Part shown: positions 1 to 7,367 of the stretch, one piece after another
How the letters are laid out: every line of letters starts with the position of its first letter
Position numbering within the stretch: the first letter of the stretch is position 1
Assembly: GCA_900546785.1 (NCBI GenBank)
Contig: URED01000006.1
Span: 1-64,000, forward strand
Direction: 5' to 3'
DNA: 64,000 bases
DNA from: an uncultured Oscillospiraceae bacterium
Lineage (GTDB): Bacteria; Bacillota; Clostridia; Oscillospirales; Acutalibacteraceae
The notes under the pieces: model-generated
What the model saw: only the letters and a program-made list of their open reading frames with translations
The model's database searches: none
Told to the model about the DNA's origin: nothing
Position numbers and translations under genes: made by a program

Positions 1-251
1 AAGCCGGGTTTATACAAAGGGAACAGCGCTACCGTGAAAACGGGGCGCTTTCCTCATGTATGTATCATTTACTGTTCAGGTGAACATAGGGTGGGTTCAC
101 AGTGGACATAGAAAGTGAACATACCAAAAGAAATATATATTTATATATCTAAGACAGAAAAGAAGAACATTTATTGCAAGGATTTAATTTATATGAGTGC
201 CCTTATGTGATAGAATAAGGTGATGTCTTTTTCTGCTTTAAAATACAAGTC
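1..251. other. Intergenic stretch at window edge
   Basis: I see no supported gene here. The sequence contains an inverted repeat GTGAAC (80-85) / GTTCAC (95-100) and another GTGAAC at 115-120, followed by AT-rich DNA. Frame 1 is open from the window edge to a stop at 109-111 and could be the tail of a gene that begins outside the window, but 36 codons are too few to decide. Confidence 0.4.
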
Positions 252-280
252 TTGTTTTAAAATTAGAATAACGGTATAAT
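252..280 (+). promoter_or_regulatory. Sigma-A type promoter for the DUF4268 nuclease gene
   Basis: TTGTTT (252-257) and TATAAT (275-280) are separated by 17 bases, about 40 bases ahead of the ATG at 321. The -10 box is a perfect match and the -35 box is weak. Confidence 0.55.
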
Positions 281-320
281 ATTGGTAACATTCAATTACT
301 GTCGTATGAGGTAAAGCGTT

Positions 321-1463
321 ATGTACAAAATCGATAAGAAAAACAAACGAACAGAAAAAATCCCGGAAGTGTCTTTTGAAAAATTGAAAATCAAAGAGAA
401 AGAGGATATACAGGAGTGGATTGCAAATGATCCAAGCATTTTGGAATATGATTCCGAACTTTTAATCATCCAAAAGGAATTTGATGGATTTGAAAATACG
501 AACAGACGCTTAGACCTATTGGCGTTAGATTCTAACGGCAATTTAGTTATCATAGAAAACAAGCGAGATGATACAGGGGCGGATGTTACTTGGCAAGCGA
601 TAAATTATGCTTCTTTCTGTTCTACACTTACAAAACAGGATGTTATTTCGATATACGGAGATTATTTGGTAAAATGTAAAAAAGCACCTTGCACGGAAGA
701 AGAAGTCCATCAAAAAATTAATGATTTCTTAGATAACAAAGTCACTGTCTACCCTTCAGACACACAAAGAATAATCCTCGTTGCTCATAATTTTAGAAAA
801 GAGGTTTTGTCTGCGGCTCAGTGGCTTAATAGTAACGGACTTGATATCACATGCATTCGTTTTACACCATATCAGTTTAATGATGCATTACTGTTGGATG
901 TAGACAGAATTCTGCCTCAGGAAGAAATTAAAGATTACACATTAAAAATAGCTGCTAAAGCAGCTGATAAAAAATCTCAAGAGATAGAATATGGAAAGAC
1001 TATCGAACGCAATTTAAAATTTTGGCAATTCTTTTCGAGCAAATTCAATGCAAAGGGTACGGTGTTCGAAAACATTAACTCATGGGATACAACCAAAGAT
1101 TCTTGGAAAAACGCTTCGGCAAGATTCGGCAAAGGATTAGCATACAGTTTTGTAATAACCAAAAATGCAGCAAGGGTTGAATTATATATTGGTAGTTCAG
1201 ATAAAGAATATAACAAAAAGGTATTTGATTTTTATGATTCGCACAAAGATGAGATTGAAAACAGACTACACAAATACAAACCAATTTGGCAGCGACTTGA
1301 TTCAAAAATATCTTCGCGAATTACCATTGTAAATATTAATGTTAATCCTTCCGATGAAAAATCATGGAATGATGTATCCGCTTTCTTTATTTCGACATTA
1401 GCGGATTTTGTTTCTGTAATGTCTGATGAAAAATATAAAAAAGAAATATCTAAAATTAAATGA
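321..1463 (+). CDS. PD-(D/E)XK nuclease-like protein with DUF4268 domain
   Basis: 380 residues. The N-terminal third reads like the NucS-type PD-(D/E)XK nuclease fold: RRLDLLALD around residues 62-70 (D65), then LVIIENKRDD with the E79-x-K81 pair, then a Q in WQAINYAS (about 92). The C-terminal half, with WQFFSSKF and the RIEL-like VELYIG strand, matches the DUF4268 domain often fused to this nuclease. Such proteins are presumed DNA-acting and are common in accessory DNA, but their biological role is not established. The gene stands alone with its own promoter and terminator, and an XRE regulator follows. It could belong to a defence or restriction function, but no methylase or partner is adjacent. 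Confidence 0.75.
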   Translation: MYKIDKKNKRTEKIPEVSFEKLKIKEKEDIQEWIANDPSILEYDSELLIIQKEFDGFENTNRRLDLLALDSNGNLVIIENKRDDTGADVTWQAINYASFCSTLTKQDVISIYGDYLVKCKKAPCTEEEVHQKINDFLDNKVTVYPSDTQRIILVAHNFRKEVLSAAQWLNSNGLDITCIRFTPYQFNDALLLDVDRILPQEEIKDYTLKIAAKAADKKSQEIEYGKTIERNLKFWQFFSSKFNAKGTVFENINSWDTTKDSWKNASARFGKGLAYSFVITKNAARVELYIGSSDKEYNKKVFDFYDSHKDEIENRLHKYKPIWQRLDSKISSRITIVNINVNPSDEKSWNDVSAFFISTLADFVSVMSDEKYKKEISKIK

Positions 1464-1476
1464 AAAATAACACAAT

Positions 1477-1508
1477 AGCCGCTTGTGTAATACAGGCGGC
1501 TTAATTTT
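1477..1508 (+). terminator. Intrinsic terminator after the nuclease gene
   Basis: A 10-bp stem (1477-1486 with 1492-1501, one G-U pair) has a GTAAT loop and is followed by TAATTTTT. Confidence 0.75.
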
Positions 1509-1572
1509 TCCATATCTAATGTTAGTTTTAACAGTAAACACTGCTATTGATAACAGTATTTTTTATGTTCCG

Positions 1573-1588
1573 TTGTTAATACTAACAA
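1573..1588. promoter_or_regulatory. Candidate operator of the XRE regulator
   Basis: TTGTTA (1573-1578) and TAACAA (1583-1588) form an inverted repeat with a 4-base gap, about 60 bases ahead of the XRE gene. It is a plausible autoregulation site, inferred from position and symmetry only. Confidence 0.35.
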
Positions 1589-1650
1589 TACCAGCCCAAC
1601 TTTTAATATATTAAAATATTATGTAGATATTATGAGCGGGGGGTGAAAAT

Positions 1651-1968
1651 GTGGATGTGGTTGCAAGATTAAAACGATTGAAGGCGCAAAAGAATTGGAC
1701 AAATTACCGAATTGCCAAAGTTTGCGGTTTAAACCAATCCACGGTAGAAAACATATTTCACAGAAATATGACTCCCCATATAGATACTTTAGAAATACTT
1801 TGTAAAGGGTTCGGTATTAGTTTATCTCAATTTTTTAATGAAGATATTAATGAAAATGAGCAATTGATTGTATTAAATGACGAAGAAACGCATTTTCTTT
1901 CACTGTTTAATACTCTAAATACGGATCAAAAGGAAACAATTTTAAAATTAATGAAATTATTTAAATAA
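1651..1968 (+). CDS. XRE-family helix-turn-helix regulator
   Basis: 105 residues. An N-terminal HTH_XRE domain spans about residues 3-62, with NYRIAKVCGLNQSTVENIF as the helix-turn-helix and the typical TLEILCKGFGISLSQFF ending. The C-terminal tail (LSLFNTLNTDQKETILKLMKLF) is the short helical segment seen in many Firmicutes XRE repressors. The start is GTG at 1651, chosen because a strong GGGGGGTGA ribosome site lies at 1638-1645. It is probably a DNA-binding repressor for itself or for the following cluster. Confidence 0.85.
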   Translation: MDVVARLKRLKAQKNWTNYRIAKVCGLNQSTVENIFHRNMTPHIDTLEILCKGFGISLSQFFNEDINENEQLIVLNDEETHFLSLFNTLNTDQKETILKLMKLFK

Positions 1969-1981
1969 TAATGAATGCGAA

Positions 1982-2010
1982 AGAAGAGTTCTTATGCTCT
2001 TCTTTTTTTC
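1982..2010 (+). terminator. Intrinsic terminator after the XRE gene
   Basis: AGAAGAG (1982-1988) pairs with CTCTTCT (1997-2003), followed by a run of T. Confidence 0.7.
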
Positions 2011-2192
2011 TTATTATTTTACCTTTTTTTGCATTTTTATGTTTATATTGTTGAAAATTTATAATTCATAGCATATAATTAATTTGAATATATTTGTTTT
2101 TAACGATAATTTTATGCGATTCATGTTATTTGTAACATTATTTTTGTTACATTCATTAAAATTCCCCACTTGTATTATTGAGGTGAAATAAT

Positions 2193-2363
2193 ATGATTAC
2201 GCATAAAATTTTACAAAATATATTATCCGAACGAGCCATGTCTTTTTCTGAAAAAGAGATAATGGAAATGATTGATGCGGAACTTGAAAAGAAGCCGGAC
2301 AAAATGGACACTGATTTCATTGATCTTTGTCTTGACGTTTTAGATGGTAACATTAAGTTGTAA
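2193..2363 (+). CDS. Small acidic protein, 56 residues, first gene of the zinc-knuckle cluster
   Basis: An ATG at 2193 follows a strong GAGGTGAAA ribosome site (2180-2188), and the frame is open for 56 codons to TAA at 2361-2363. The product is helical and acidic; the stretch KMDTDFIDLCLDVLDG (residues 37-52) resembles the N-terminal segment of clostridial anti-sigma-like proteins, but it has no membrane segment and no other domain. It lies 11 bases ahead of the 573-residue zinc-knuckle gene, so the two are probably co-transcribed. An inverted repeat TGTAAC (2131-2136) / GTTACA (2146-2151) upstream could be an operator. Function unknown. Confidence 0.6.
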   Translation: MITHKILQNILSERAMSFSEKEIMEMIDAELEKKPDKMDTDFIDLCLDVLDGNIKL

Positions 2364-2374
2364 ATTAAGGTGTT

Positions 2375-4096
2375 ATGATTTTGCAAAACAATAATTTAAA
2401 CGATGAGAAAAAAGAACAGCAGACGCAAGTGTCCGAGTTGCAGGATCAAAGCATATATGATGTGTTTTCTCTAATTCTTGTCGAAGGCACTTTCATACAG
2501 TCTTTAATTTCGTGTGATAATTGTTTAAATTTAGATAAAATCTGTCTGCTTATTTCTACAAATGATAAATACAATCTTTTATGTCCCCATTGTAGTTATA
2601 TACTTCAATTATTAATCAAAGAATTTCTCCACACATCTCAGGAAGTTGTTAGCGATAAACTGGCTATTCATTTTCTGAAGAGAGATGAGAATGGAAATCC
2701 AAACATTTCACTAACCATCGACAGAAATGATTATGTATTGCCTAAACGCCAATTGGAAATAGTGTATTCAGATCTCAATGAGAACAATAAATATTTGTAT
2801 GATAACGGAATGCTTGTGTTACATGATGCGGACGATTCGATCATTCTTAACAAATGGCGAAAGCATAATAAGAACAACCCGAATTTTATCAATATTAATA
2901 CACTTACCGTTCCACATAAAGCCTTATACTTAGCGAAAAGTAAAACAAACTTACATTTAAGAGCGTACAGCTTACACCACCATAGACCAATAAGTATTAA
3001 TAGAAATGCCCTAAACAGAATACCGCCTATCAGATTCTATACTTATTGCTGCCTAAATAATCCAAAAAATATCGAGACTAATTCAACAAACATAACAATT
3101 TTAAATCTGTTAACTAACCGAACAGACGGTTTTGCATTTACTTTTTCGCCGGATGACTTGTATAGTTTTGGTTATATCCTAAGAAAATTCTATAAATGCA
3201 AAGACAGTGTGGATTTAAAATCAAGAAGTTTTAGTATTGATAAACTCACAGAGGGAGAAGTTCAGACAAGTAATGGATATTGCTTTTTCTGTGGGAATCA
3301 ATCTTCACAATTGTACAAGATCAATATATTCAACCGGAGTTACATAGCAGATTCAAAATGTATTGAACAATTAGCCTACGCTGTTATATGTTCTTCCACA
3401 TATAGAGAACTATTTGAATCTGAATATATACAGTTTAAAGCGATTGTTGAGAAACAAAGAAAAAAAGCAAATCGCGAAAAAGAAGAAAAAAGGAAAAAAA
3501 TAGAACAAGCAAAATTGGATGCTGAAAAGAGAAAATTTGCCTTTGAACTAAAAAAGTATGAAAAAAGTAACGGTTTGAAAAAAGCAGAAAGTAATAGAGC
3601 CCTTTTAAAATTCTTTTCCGACAAGGTTTTAAACTGTCAAAATAGTAGCAAATCCGTAATGAATCTTGGATATCCTAAACGAAAAGCAAAAACTTATCCT
3701 TTTAGCAGTTTTAAAAAGATTTATATAGAAGGAATAGATTGCAAAACATTGCAGACACCTTGGAAAAAGCAATCTGATACAATTATATATTTAGACCGAC
3801 CGAAAGATAAATTATGCTTGAGCCTCAGTTTTAGCGATCTTAAAGATTTAATAATTGGTTTGAAGCAAGTACGTGAATCTAATTCAAATTACTACAATGA
3901 AAAGAAGAACTTTTATATTTATTGGCTTGCAAAATTTGATGAAACTGAATCATGTTATTTTTGCGGTGACAATAAAGGGCCTAAAATCCACTTGATTTTA
4001 GGCAATTACACAATCTCGTTTTGTGAAAGTTGTAAAAATAAAATCATTAAAAATTTTGAGAATATCCTCAATAACAAAAAAAGCAGTACAATGTAG
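2375..4096 (+). CDS. Unrecognised protein with three cysteine zinc knuckles and a coiled coil
   Basis: 573 residues, no family recognised. Three cysteine clusters are visible: C47-x2-C50 with C70-x2-C73 near the N-terminus, C303-x2-C306 (GYCFFCG) in the middle, and CYFCG (C527/C530) with FCESC about 25 residues later at the C-terminus. A very charged KKxEEK stretch, about residues 352-395, should form a coiled coil or single helix. There is no signal peptide. The C-terminal knuckle (CxxCG, about 10 residues, hydrophobic strand, then C-x2-C) has the same layout as in the genes at 4305 and 6424, so these look like members of one treble-clef-like family. Start ATG at 2375 with AAGGTG just upstream. 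Lysine/asparagine-rich and AT-rich like its neighbours. Confidence 0.6.
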   Translation: MILQNNNLNDEKKEQQTQVSELQDQSIYDVFSLILVEGTFIQSLISCDNCLNLDKICLLISTNDKYNLLCPHCSYILQLLIKEFLHTSQEVVSDKLAIHFLKRDENGNPNISLTIDRNDYVLPKRQLEIVYSDLNENNKYLYDNGMLVLHDADDSIILNKWRKHNKNNPNFININTLTVPHKALYLAKSKTNLHLRAYSLHHHRPISINRNALNRIPPIRFYTYCCLNNPKNIETNSTNITILNLLTNRTDGFAFTFSPDDLYSFGYILRKFYKCKDSVDLKSRSFSIDKLTEGEVQTSNGYCFFCGNQSSQLYKINIFNRSYIADSKCIEQLAYAVICSSTYRELFESEYIQFKAIVEKQRKKANREKEEKRKKIEQAKLDAEKRKFAFELKKYEKSNGLKKAESNRALLKFFSDKVLNCQNSSKSVMNLGYPKRKAKTYPFSSFKKIYIEGIDCKTLQTPWKKQSDTIIYLDRPKDKLCLSLSFSDLKDLIIGLKQVRESNSNYYNEKKNFYIYWLAKFDETESCYFCGDNKGPKIHLILGNYTISFCESCKNKIIKNFENILNNKKSSTM

Positions 4097-4121
4097 AATT
4101 ATGTTTAGGATAATTCTTCAC

Positions 4122-4272
4122 ATAAAAACAAAACGCATTTTTACAGAAATTATTTACCCATATTAATCCACAATCACCATCATTTCTGTAAAATTGGTAC
4201 AGTTTTCACATACCATACCTCCGGTAACGTTTTGTTTTTATTAAGAGGTGGGCATGAAATACTGCCCACCTC
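4122..4272 (+). other. Nested perfect inverted repeats, possible structured RNA
   Basis: In this 208-base gap three perfect stems are present. An outer 14-bp pair (4122-4135 with 4229-4242) encloses a 12-bp pair TTTTACAGAAAT / ATTTCTGTAAAA (4139-4150 with 4182-4193). Directly after it is a separate 10-bp hairpin, GAGGTGGGCA / TGCCCACCTC (4245-4254 with 4263-4272). None is followed by a T-run, so these are not simple terminators. A folded leader or small RNA is the best reading. Confidence 0.5.
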
Positions 4273-4304
4273 GAACTCTAAAAGAATTTAATTAAGGGGT
4301 AAAC

Positions 4305-5474
4305 ATGATATCGATCGTAGAAAACAAAAATAAGTACTACACGCTTAATATAAATAATGAAACATTTGATATGAATCTGCAAATGCTTGGTCATTTACAA
4401 ATCTTGCTCTCTTTATATCGACACAAAAGGAGGAAAGTTGCTCATGCCAATTTCAGTTTTCGGAAATCAAAAGACAATGCAGACAAGCCATATCATCTTC
4501 AATTCTCAAATGGTGAGATATTATTTAACGCAGATCTCTCAGAAGAAGATAAACAAACTCTTTATAGCCGTTTAAACAAAATTAATAAACGGAGTTATAA
4601 AAACGGTCAGTTGGTATTCAAATCGAGATTCAGTCAAAATAAAGCATCCTCATTATGGAAGGTCTCAAAACCTGAGGCAAATTCTCAAAAAGAAACATCA
4701 GAAAAAATCAAGGCGAAAAAGACAAATTCTGAGGTAGAAAAATCAATCAATCTCAAATCGCAAGTTTCACAACAAACTGAAAAAGAGCAAAAGGCAAAAA
4801 CTTCTAACCAAAAAGAATCAGCGCCGAAAAAGATAGATGAAACAAAATCTAAAACTAAAGCAGAGAACTCGACTGATTCAAAACCAAATGTTTCAGATCA
4901 AACTGATGATGCACAGACAACAACGGCATTCGAACAAAAAGATAACATAATAAAAAATATCAAAACAAATTTATCTAAAACCAAAGGCAAATCGAAAATT
5001 AAACTTATTTATAAAGAGAAAGATCAGCCATTCAACTTTATTACATATACTTCGTTCAAAAATATGGATTGTTCGATTTGCATGCAAAGTACTAACGAAC
5101 AAGCGGTTCTTATTTTGACAAGTAATAGTAGTGATAACTTTGTTTTTGCCTTTTGCAAAAAAAGTCTCAAGGATTTCATTAATGTAATACTGGATTTTTA
5201 TATATTCCACGATGAAGGCCCTGCTATGTTTCACGAAGATTGTATAGAAGTGTCATGCATCAAACTAACAACAGACTGTTTTTGCTGTGGACACAACCAA
5301 ATAATGGGATATGATTTTGTTATAGGAAATAAAGAATTTTCTCTATGTGAAGCCGATTTTGAAAATCTTTGTGATGTCATATTTAGAACGAAATTGGTGA
5401 AAAAAATATTTCCAGACCAATGCCAAGAATATTTCACAATAAAAAACAGAAGAAAACAATTGAGCAACAAATGA
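4305..5474 (+). CDS. Unrecognised protein with a long low-complexity linker and a C-terminal zinc knuckle
   Basis: 389 residues, no family recognised. Residues 1 to about 125 form a compact, basic N-terminal part. About 125-235 is a low-complexity linker rich in Lys, Ser, Gln, Thr and Asn. The C-terminal part has MDCSICMQS and ends with DCFCCG (C325, C327, C328) followed about 20 residues later by LCEADFENL. This is the same knuckle layout as in the genes at 2375 and 6424. No signal or membrane segment. A ribosome site AAGGGG precedes ATG 4305. It lies in the same direction as its neighbours and is probably part of one transcription unit, possibly controlled by the folded region ahead of it. 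Confidence 0.55.
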   Translation: MISIVENKNKYYTLNINNETFDMNLQMLGHLQILLSLYRHKRRKVAHANFSFRKSKDNADKPYHLQFSNGEILFNADLSEEDKQTLYSRLNKINKRSYKNGQLVFKSRFSQNKASSLWKVSKPEANSQKETSEKIKAKKTNSEVEKSINLKSQVSQQTEKEQKAKTSNQKESAPKKIDETKSKTKAENSTDSKPNVSDQTDDAQTTTAFEQKDNIIKNIKTNLSKTKGKSKIKLIYKEKDQPFNFITYTSFKNMDCSICMQSTNEQAVLILTSNSSDNFVFAFCKKSLKDFINVILDFYIFHDEGPAMFHEDCIEVSCIKLTTDCFCCGHNQIMGYDFVIGNKEFSLCEADFENLCDVIFRTKLVKKIFPDQCQEYFTIKNRRKQLSNK

Positions 5475-5507
5475 TAAAAAGTAAAAGCAGTAACTTGGAA
5501 CTTATTA

Positions 5508-6239
5508 ATGGATATATCAACTTTTGAAAAAAATAAAACTTTAAACAATTATTTCAAGATTGATGAGAAATGTAGTCAAGTATTAGTGAATGAAATGGTG
5601 TCAAATTCGGCTATTTCTCATGGCTTTGCCCGTCTTGGTATTATTAGTGTTAAGGATTTACTTAACTTCTCAATAAATGATCTGTTAAGTGTCAGAAATA
5701 TAGGGCCTGTTAAATTAAACATAATACTTGGCTTTTTGGATGATTTGCAAACACACAAAATCGACTTAAACACGTTAATTGAATCTCAGAATAAAAAAAT
5801 TAAGTATAATATTTTGATACATAAAGATGATATATTTGACGGGCACTTTAACTGCTTGGATAAAAAAGACAAAGAGCTGTATCAACAAGCTTATAATCTT
5901 CTGGGACAAGATTTTGTGCAATGGATACAGAGTAATCCAACCAGTGCTCGAAATATGCAGCGTTCACTGTACATATTTCGTGACAAGCAAAACATCTATA
6001 AAACTCGGCGTAAAATTCTTATTCATATAATTGAAATTTTCCCAAAAGAAATCATCGGTTCTGATTTCAATGAATATATATCTGTTTACACCAATGATGA
6101 ATTAACAAGAAAAATAATTGAATCACACAGCCGCACCATTAATAGTTTGTATAATGAAAGATCCATCTTTGAGATTATACATTCTCCCGACTTTTCTGAA
6201 ATATATAAATTCTTACGATGGTGCACGAAAAATTTGTAG
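5508..6239 (+). CDS. Protein with RNA polymerase alpha-CTD-like helix-hairpin-helix domain
   Basis: 243 residues. Residues about 35-85 (FARLGIISVKDLLNFS, then DLLSVRNIGPVKLNIIL) match the alpha C-terminal domain of RNA polymerase, including the VRNIG hairpin that in true alpha contacts DNA. The rest is helical, unrecognised, and has no alpha N-terminal assembly domain. It is therefore not a second rpoA but a protein that may touch promoter DNA or mimic the alpha-CTD. It is the third of four co-oriented genes in the zinc-knuckle cluster, 33 bases after the previous stop. A DNA-repair type HhH domain is the main alternative. Confidence 0.55.
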   Translation: MDISTFEKNKTLNNYFKIDEKCSQVLVNEMVSNSAISHGFARLGIISVKDLLNFSINDLLSVRNIGPVKLNIILGFLDDLQTHKIDLNTLIESQNKKIKYNILIHKDDIFDGHFNCLDKKDKELYQQAYNLLGQDFVQWIQSNPTSARNMQRSLYIFRDKQNIYKTRRKILIHIIEIFPKEIIGSDFNEYISVYTNDELTRKIIESHSRTINSLYNERSIFEIIHSPDFSEIYKFLRWCTKNL

Positions 6240-6260
6240 CACCAAAAAGAAATGATTAAA

Positions 6261-6415
6261 TTGTTTTAAACGGAAATGCTTCTCATAGTTTAGTGGCAAT
6301 ACTCTTCATATTTTGTGGAAATGTTCTTCATAGTTTGTTTTAAGTGGAAATGTTTCTCATAGTTTAGTGGCAATACTCTTCATACTTTGTGGAAATGTTC
6401 TTCATAGTTTATAGG
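6261..6415 (+). repeat. Tandem repeat, two 74-bp units built of ~24-bp subunits
   Basis: Unit 1 (6261-6334) and unit 2 (6335-6408) differ at only a few bases. Each contains three related subunits of the kind TGGAAATGTTCTTCATAGTT. Six closely spaced subunits thus precede the gene at 6424. The sequence is non-coding and could be an array of protein-binding sites. Confidence 0.8.
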
Positions 6416-6423
6416 ATTTAATT

Positions 6424-6654
6424 ATGTATTATTATGAAAATGATCTTGTTTTCGAAGAAAAAGATCTTATAGAATTTGAGTTATTTGACGAGTGCATCTC
6501 ATATATAAATGATTTATGCTCTGTCGGCGATTCGTGCTTTTGTGGTCAAAAAGCTCAATATTGCTTAATGATCAACAACCAGCAGATTAAACTTTGTGCA
6601 GATCATAAAGAAAAGCTGGAGGAGTTGCTGTTTAACGCATTATATGAGAAATAA
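6424..6654 (+). CDS. Small CxCG zinc-knuckle protein
   Basis: 76 residues. The acidic N-terminal half is followed by a single knuckle: SCFCG (C38, C40), a strand with MINNQQIKLC (C58), then H61 in CADHKEKLEELL. This is the minimal version of the C-terminal knuckle in the proteins at 2375 and 4305, suggesting a free-standing partner or competitor of those larger proteins. The ribosome site is weak (AGGATT). The gene is directly preceded by the tandem repeat and followed by a terminator. Function unknown. Confidence 0.6.
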   Translation: MYYYENDLVFEEKDLIEFELFDECISYINDLCSVGDSCFCGQKAQYCLMINNQQIKLCADHKEKLEELLFNALYEK

Positions 6655-6682
6655 GCCTGCTGTTTTCCACAGCAGGCTTTTG
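6653..6682. terminator. Bidirectional terminator between convergent genes
   Basis: A perfect 11-bp stem (6653-6663 with 6669-6679) has a 5-base loop. A T-rich tract follows on the plus side and an A/T-rich tract serves the minus-strand gene that ends at 6684. Confidence 0.8.
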
Positions 6683-6683
6683 T

Positions 6684-7130
6684 TTAATACTTTACTTCGC
6701 TTGAATGAACGGTTATTGTTTCACTTCCGCCATCAGTTCCCGTAACCACATACTTGGTTTTTGCTCTGTAGGTACCGGAATCACTCAAAGAGACCGAATG
6801 CGATGTGCTCAGATAATAGTTTGTTGTAGTATCATGCCAACAATCGTCACTAGTGCCTATGTCCACTTTGATCCATATCAATCCAAACTTTTTTTGTATG
6901 CAAGTTTCGGCAGTTATTTTCTTAGTGGTTCCATTATAACCTCTACAATAAACAACCGCTGTTGCCTTACCGTTGCTTATGCCCAGACTTGATGAAGCAT
7001 TATGGGTATAGTCATATAGAGGCATAATACCAGCATCATCGTTTTGTGCAGCAAACGCAATTATTGTTGTGTTACTTAATGCAATCAAAAGGGCCAACAA
7101 TAGCATTATTCCCTGTTTCATTTTTGCCAT
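6684..7130 (-). CDS. Small secreted protein of unknown function
   Basis: 148 residues from the ATG at 7130 (MAKMKQG), chosen because AAAGGAGG lies 7 bases upstream; the in-frame ATG six codons earlier overlaps that site. A classic signal peptide (MLLLALLIALSNTTIIAFAA) is followed by a mature domain of about 110 residues rich in Thr, Ser and Tyr, ending in a beta pattern (GTYRAKTKYVVTGTDGG). Two or three Cys (YCRGY, TCIQ, DDCW) could form a disulphide. Small extracellular proteins of this look are common in Clostridia without known function. It is the last gene of the minus-strand block. Confidence 0.7.
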   Translation of the reverse strand: MAKMKQGIMLLLALLIALSNTTIIAFAAQNDDAGIMPLYDYTHNASSSLGISNGKATAVVYCRGYNGTTKKITAETCIQKKFGLIWIKVDIGTSDDCWHDTTTNYYLSTSHSVSLSDSGTYRAKTKYVVTGTDGGSETITVHSSEVKY

Positions 7131-7367
7131 ACTTAAACCTCCTTTCATTAATTTTTTGGATATTACTCCATATATTATTCACATTTAACCGCTATCATGT
7201 GACAAAAAATATTACTCTTTTATTGAAAAATTAGCAACTAAGAAAAATCACAATAACATTTACATCAATATATAACTTGCGCTCAGGGAAAAATCACCAT
7301 GTAAAATTTAGATGTATTAGCCTTGGTTAAATATAAAAACTATAATTCTGAGTTTTATGTTGAGTTT

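Noticed and set aside
1-111. Open frame from the window edge to a stop at 109-111
   Set aside because: Only 36 codons, no recognisable motif, and it contains inverted repeats; cannot be told from chance.
4122-4242. MITE-like insertion reading of the nested inverted repeats
   Set aside because: No target-site duplication flanks the outer arms and no second copy is seen in the window.
4122-4242. Retron reading of the same repeats
   Set aside because: No reverse transcriptase gene is adjacent.
6261-6415. CRISPR array
   Set aside because: The subunits are contiguous and related to each other, with no unique spacers, and no cas gene is near.
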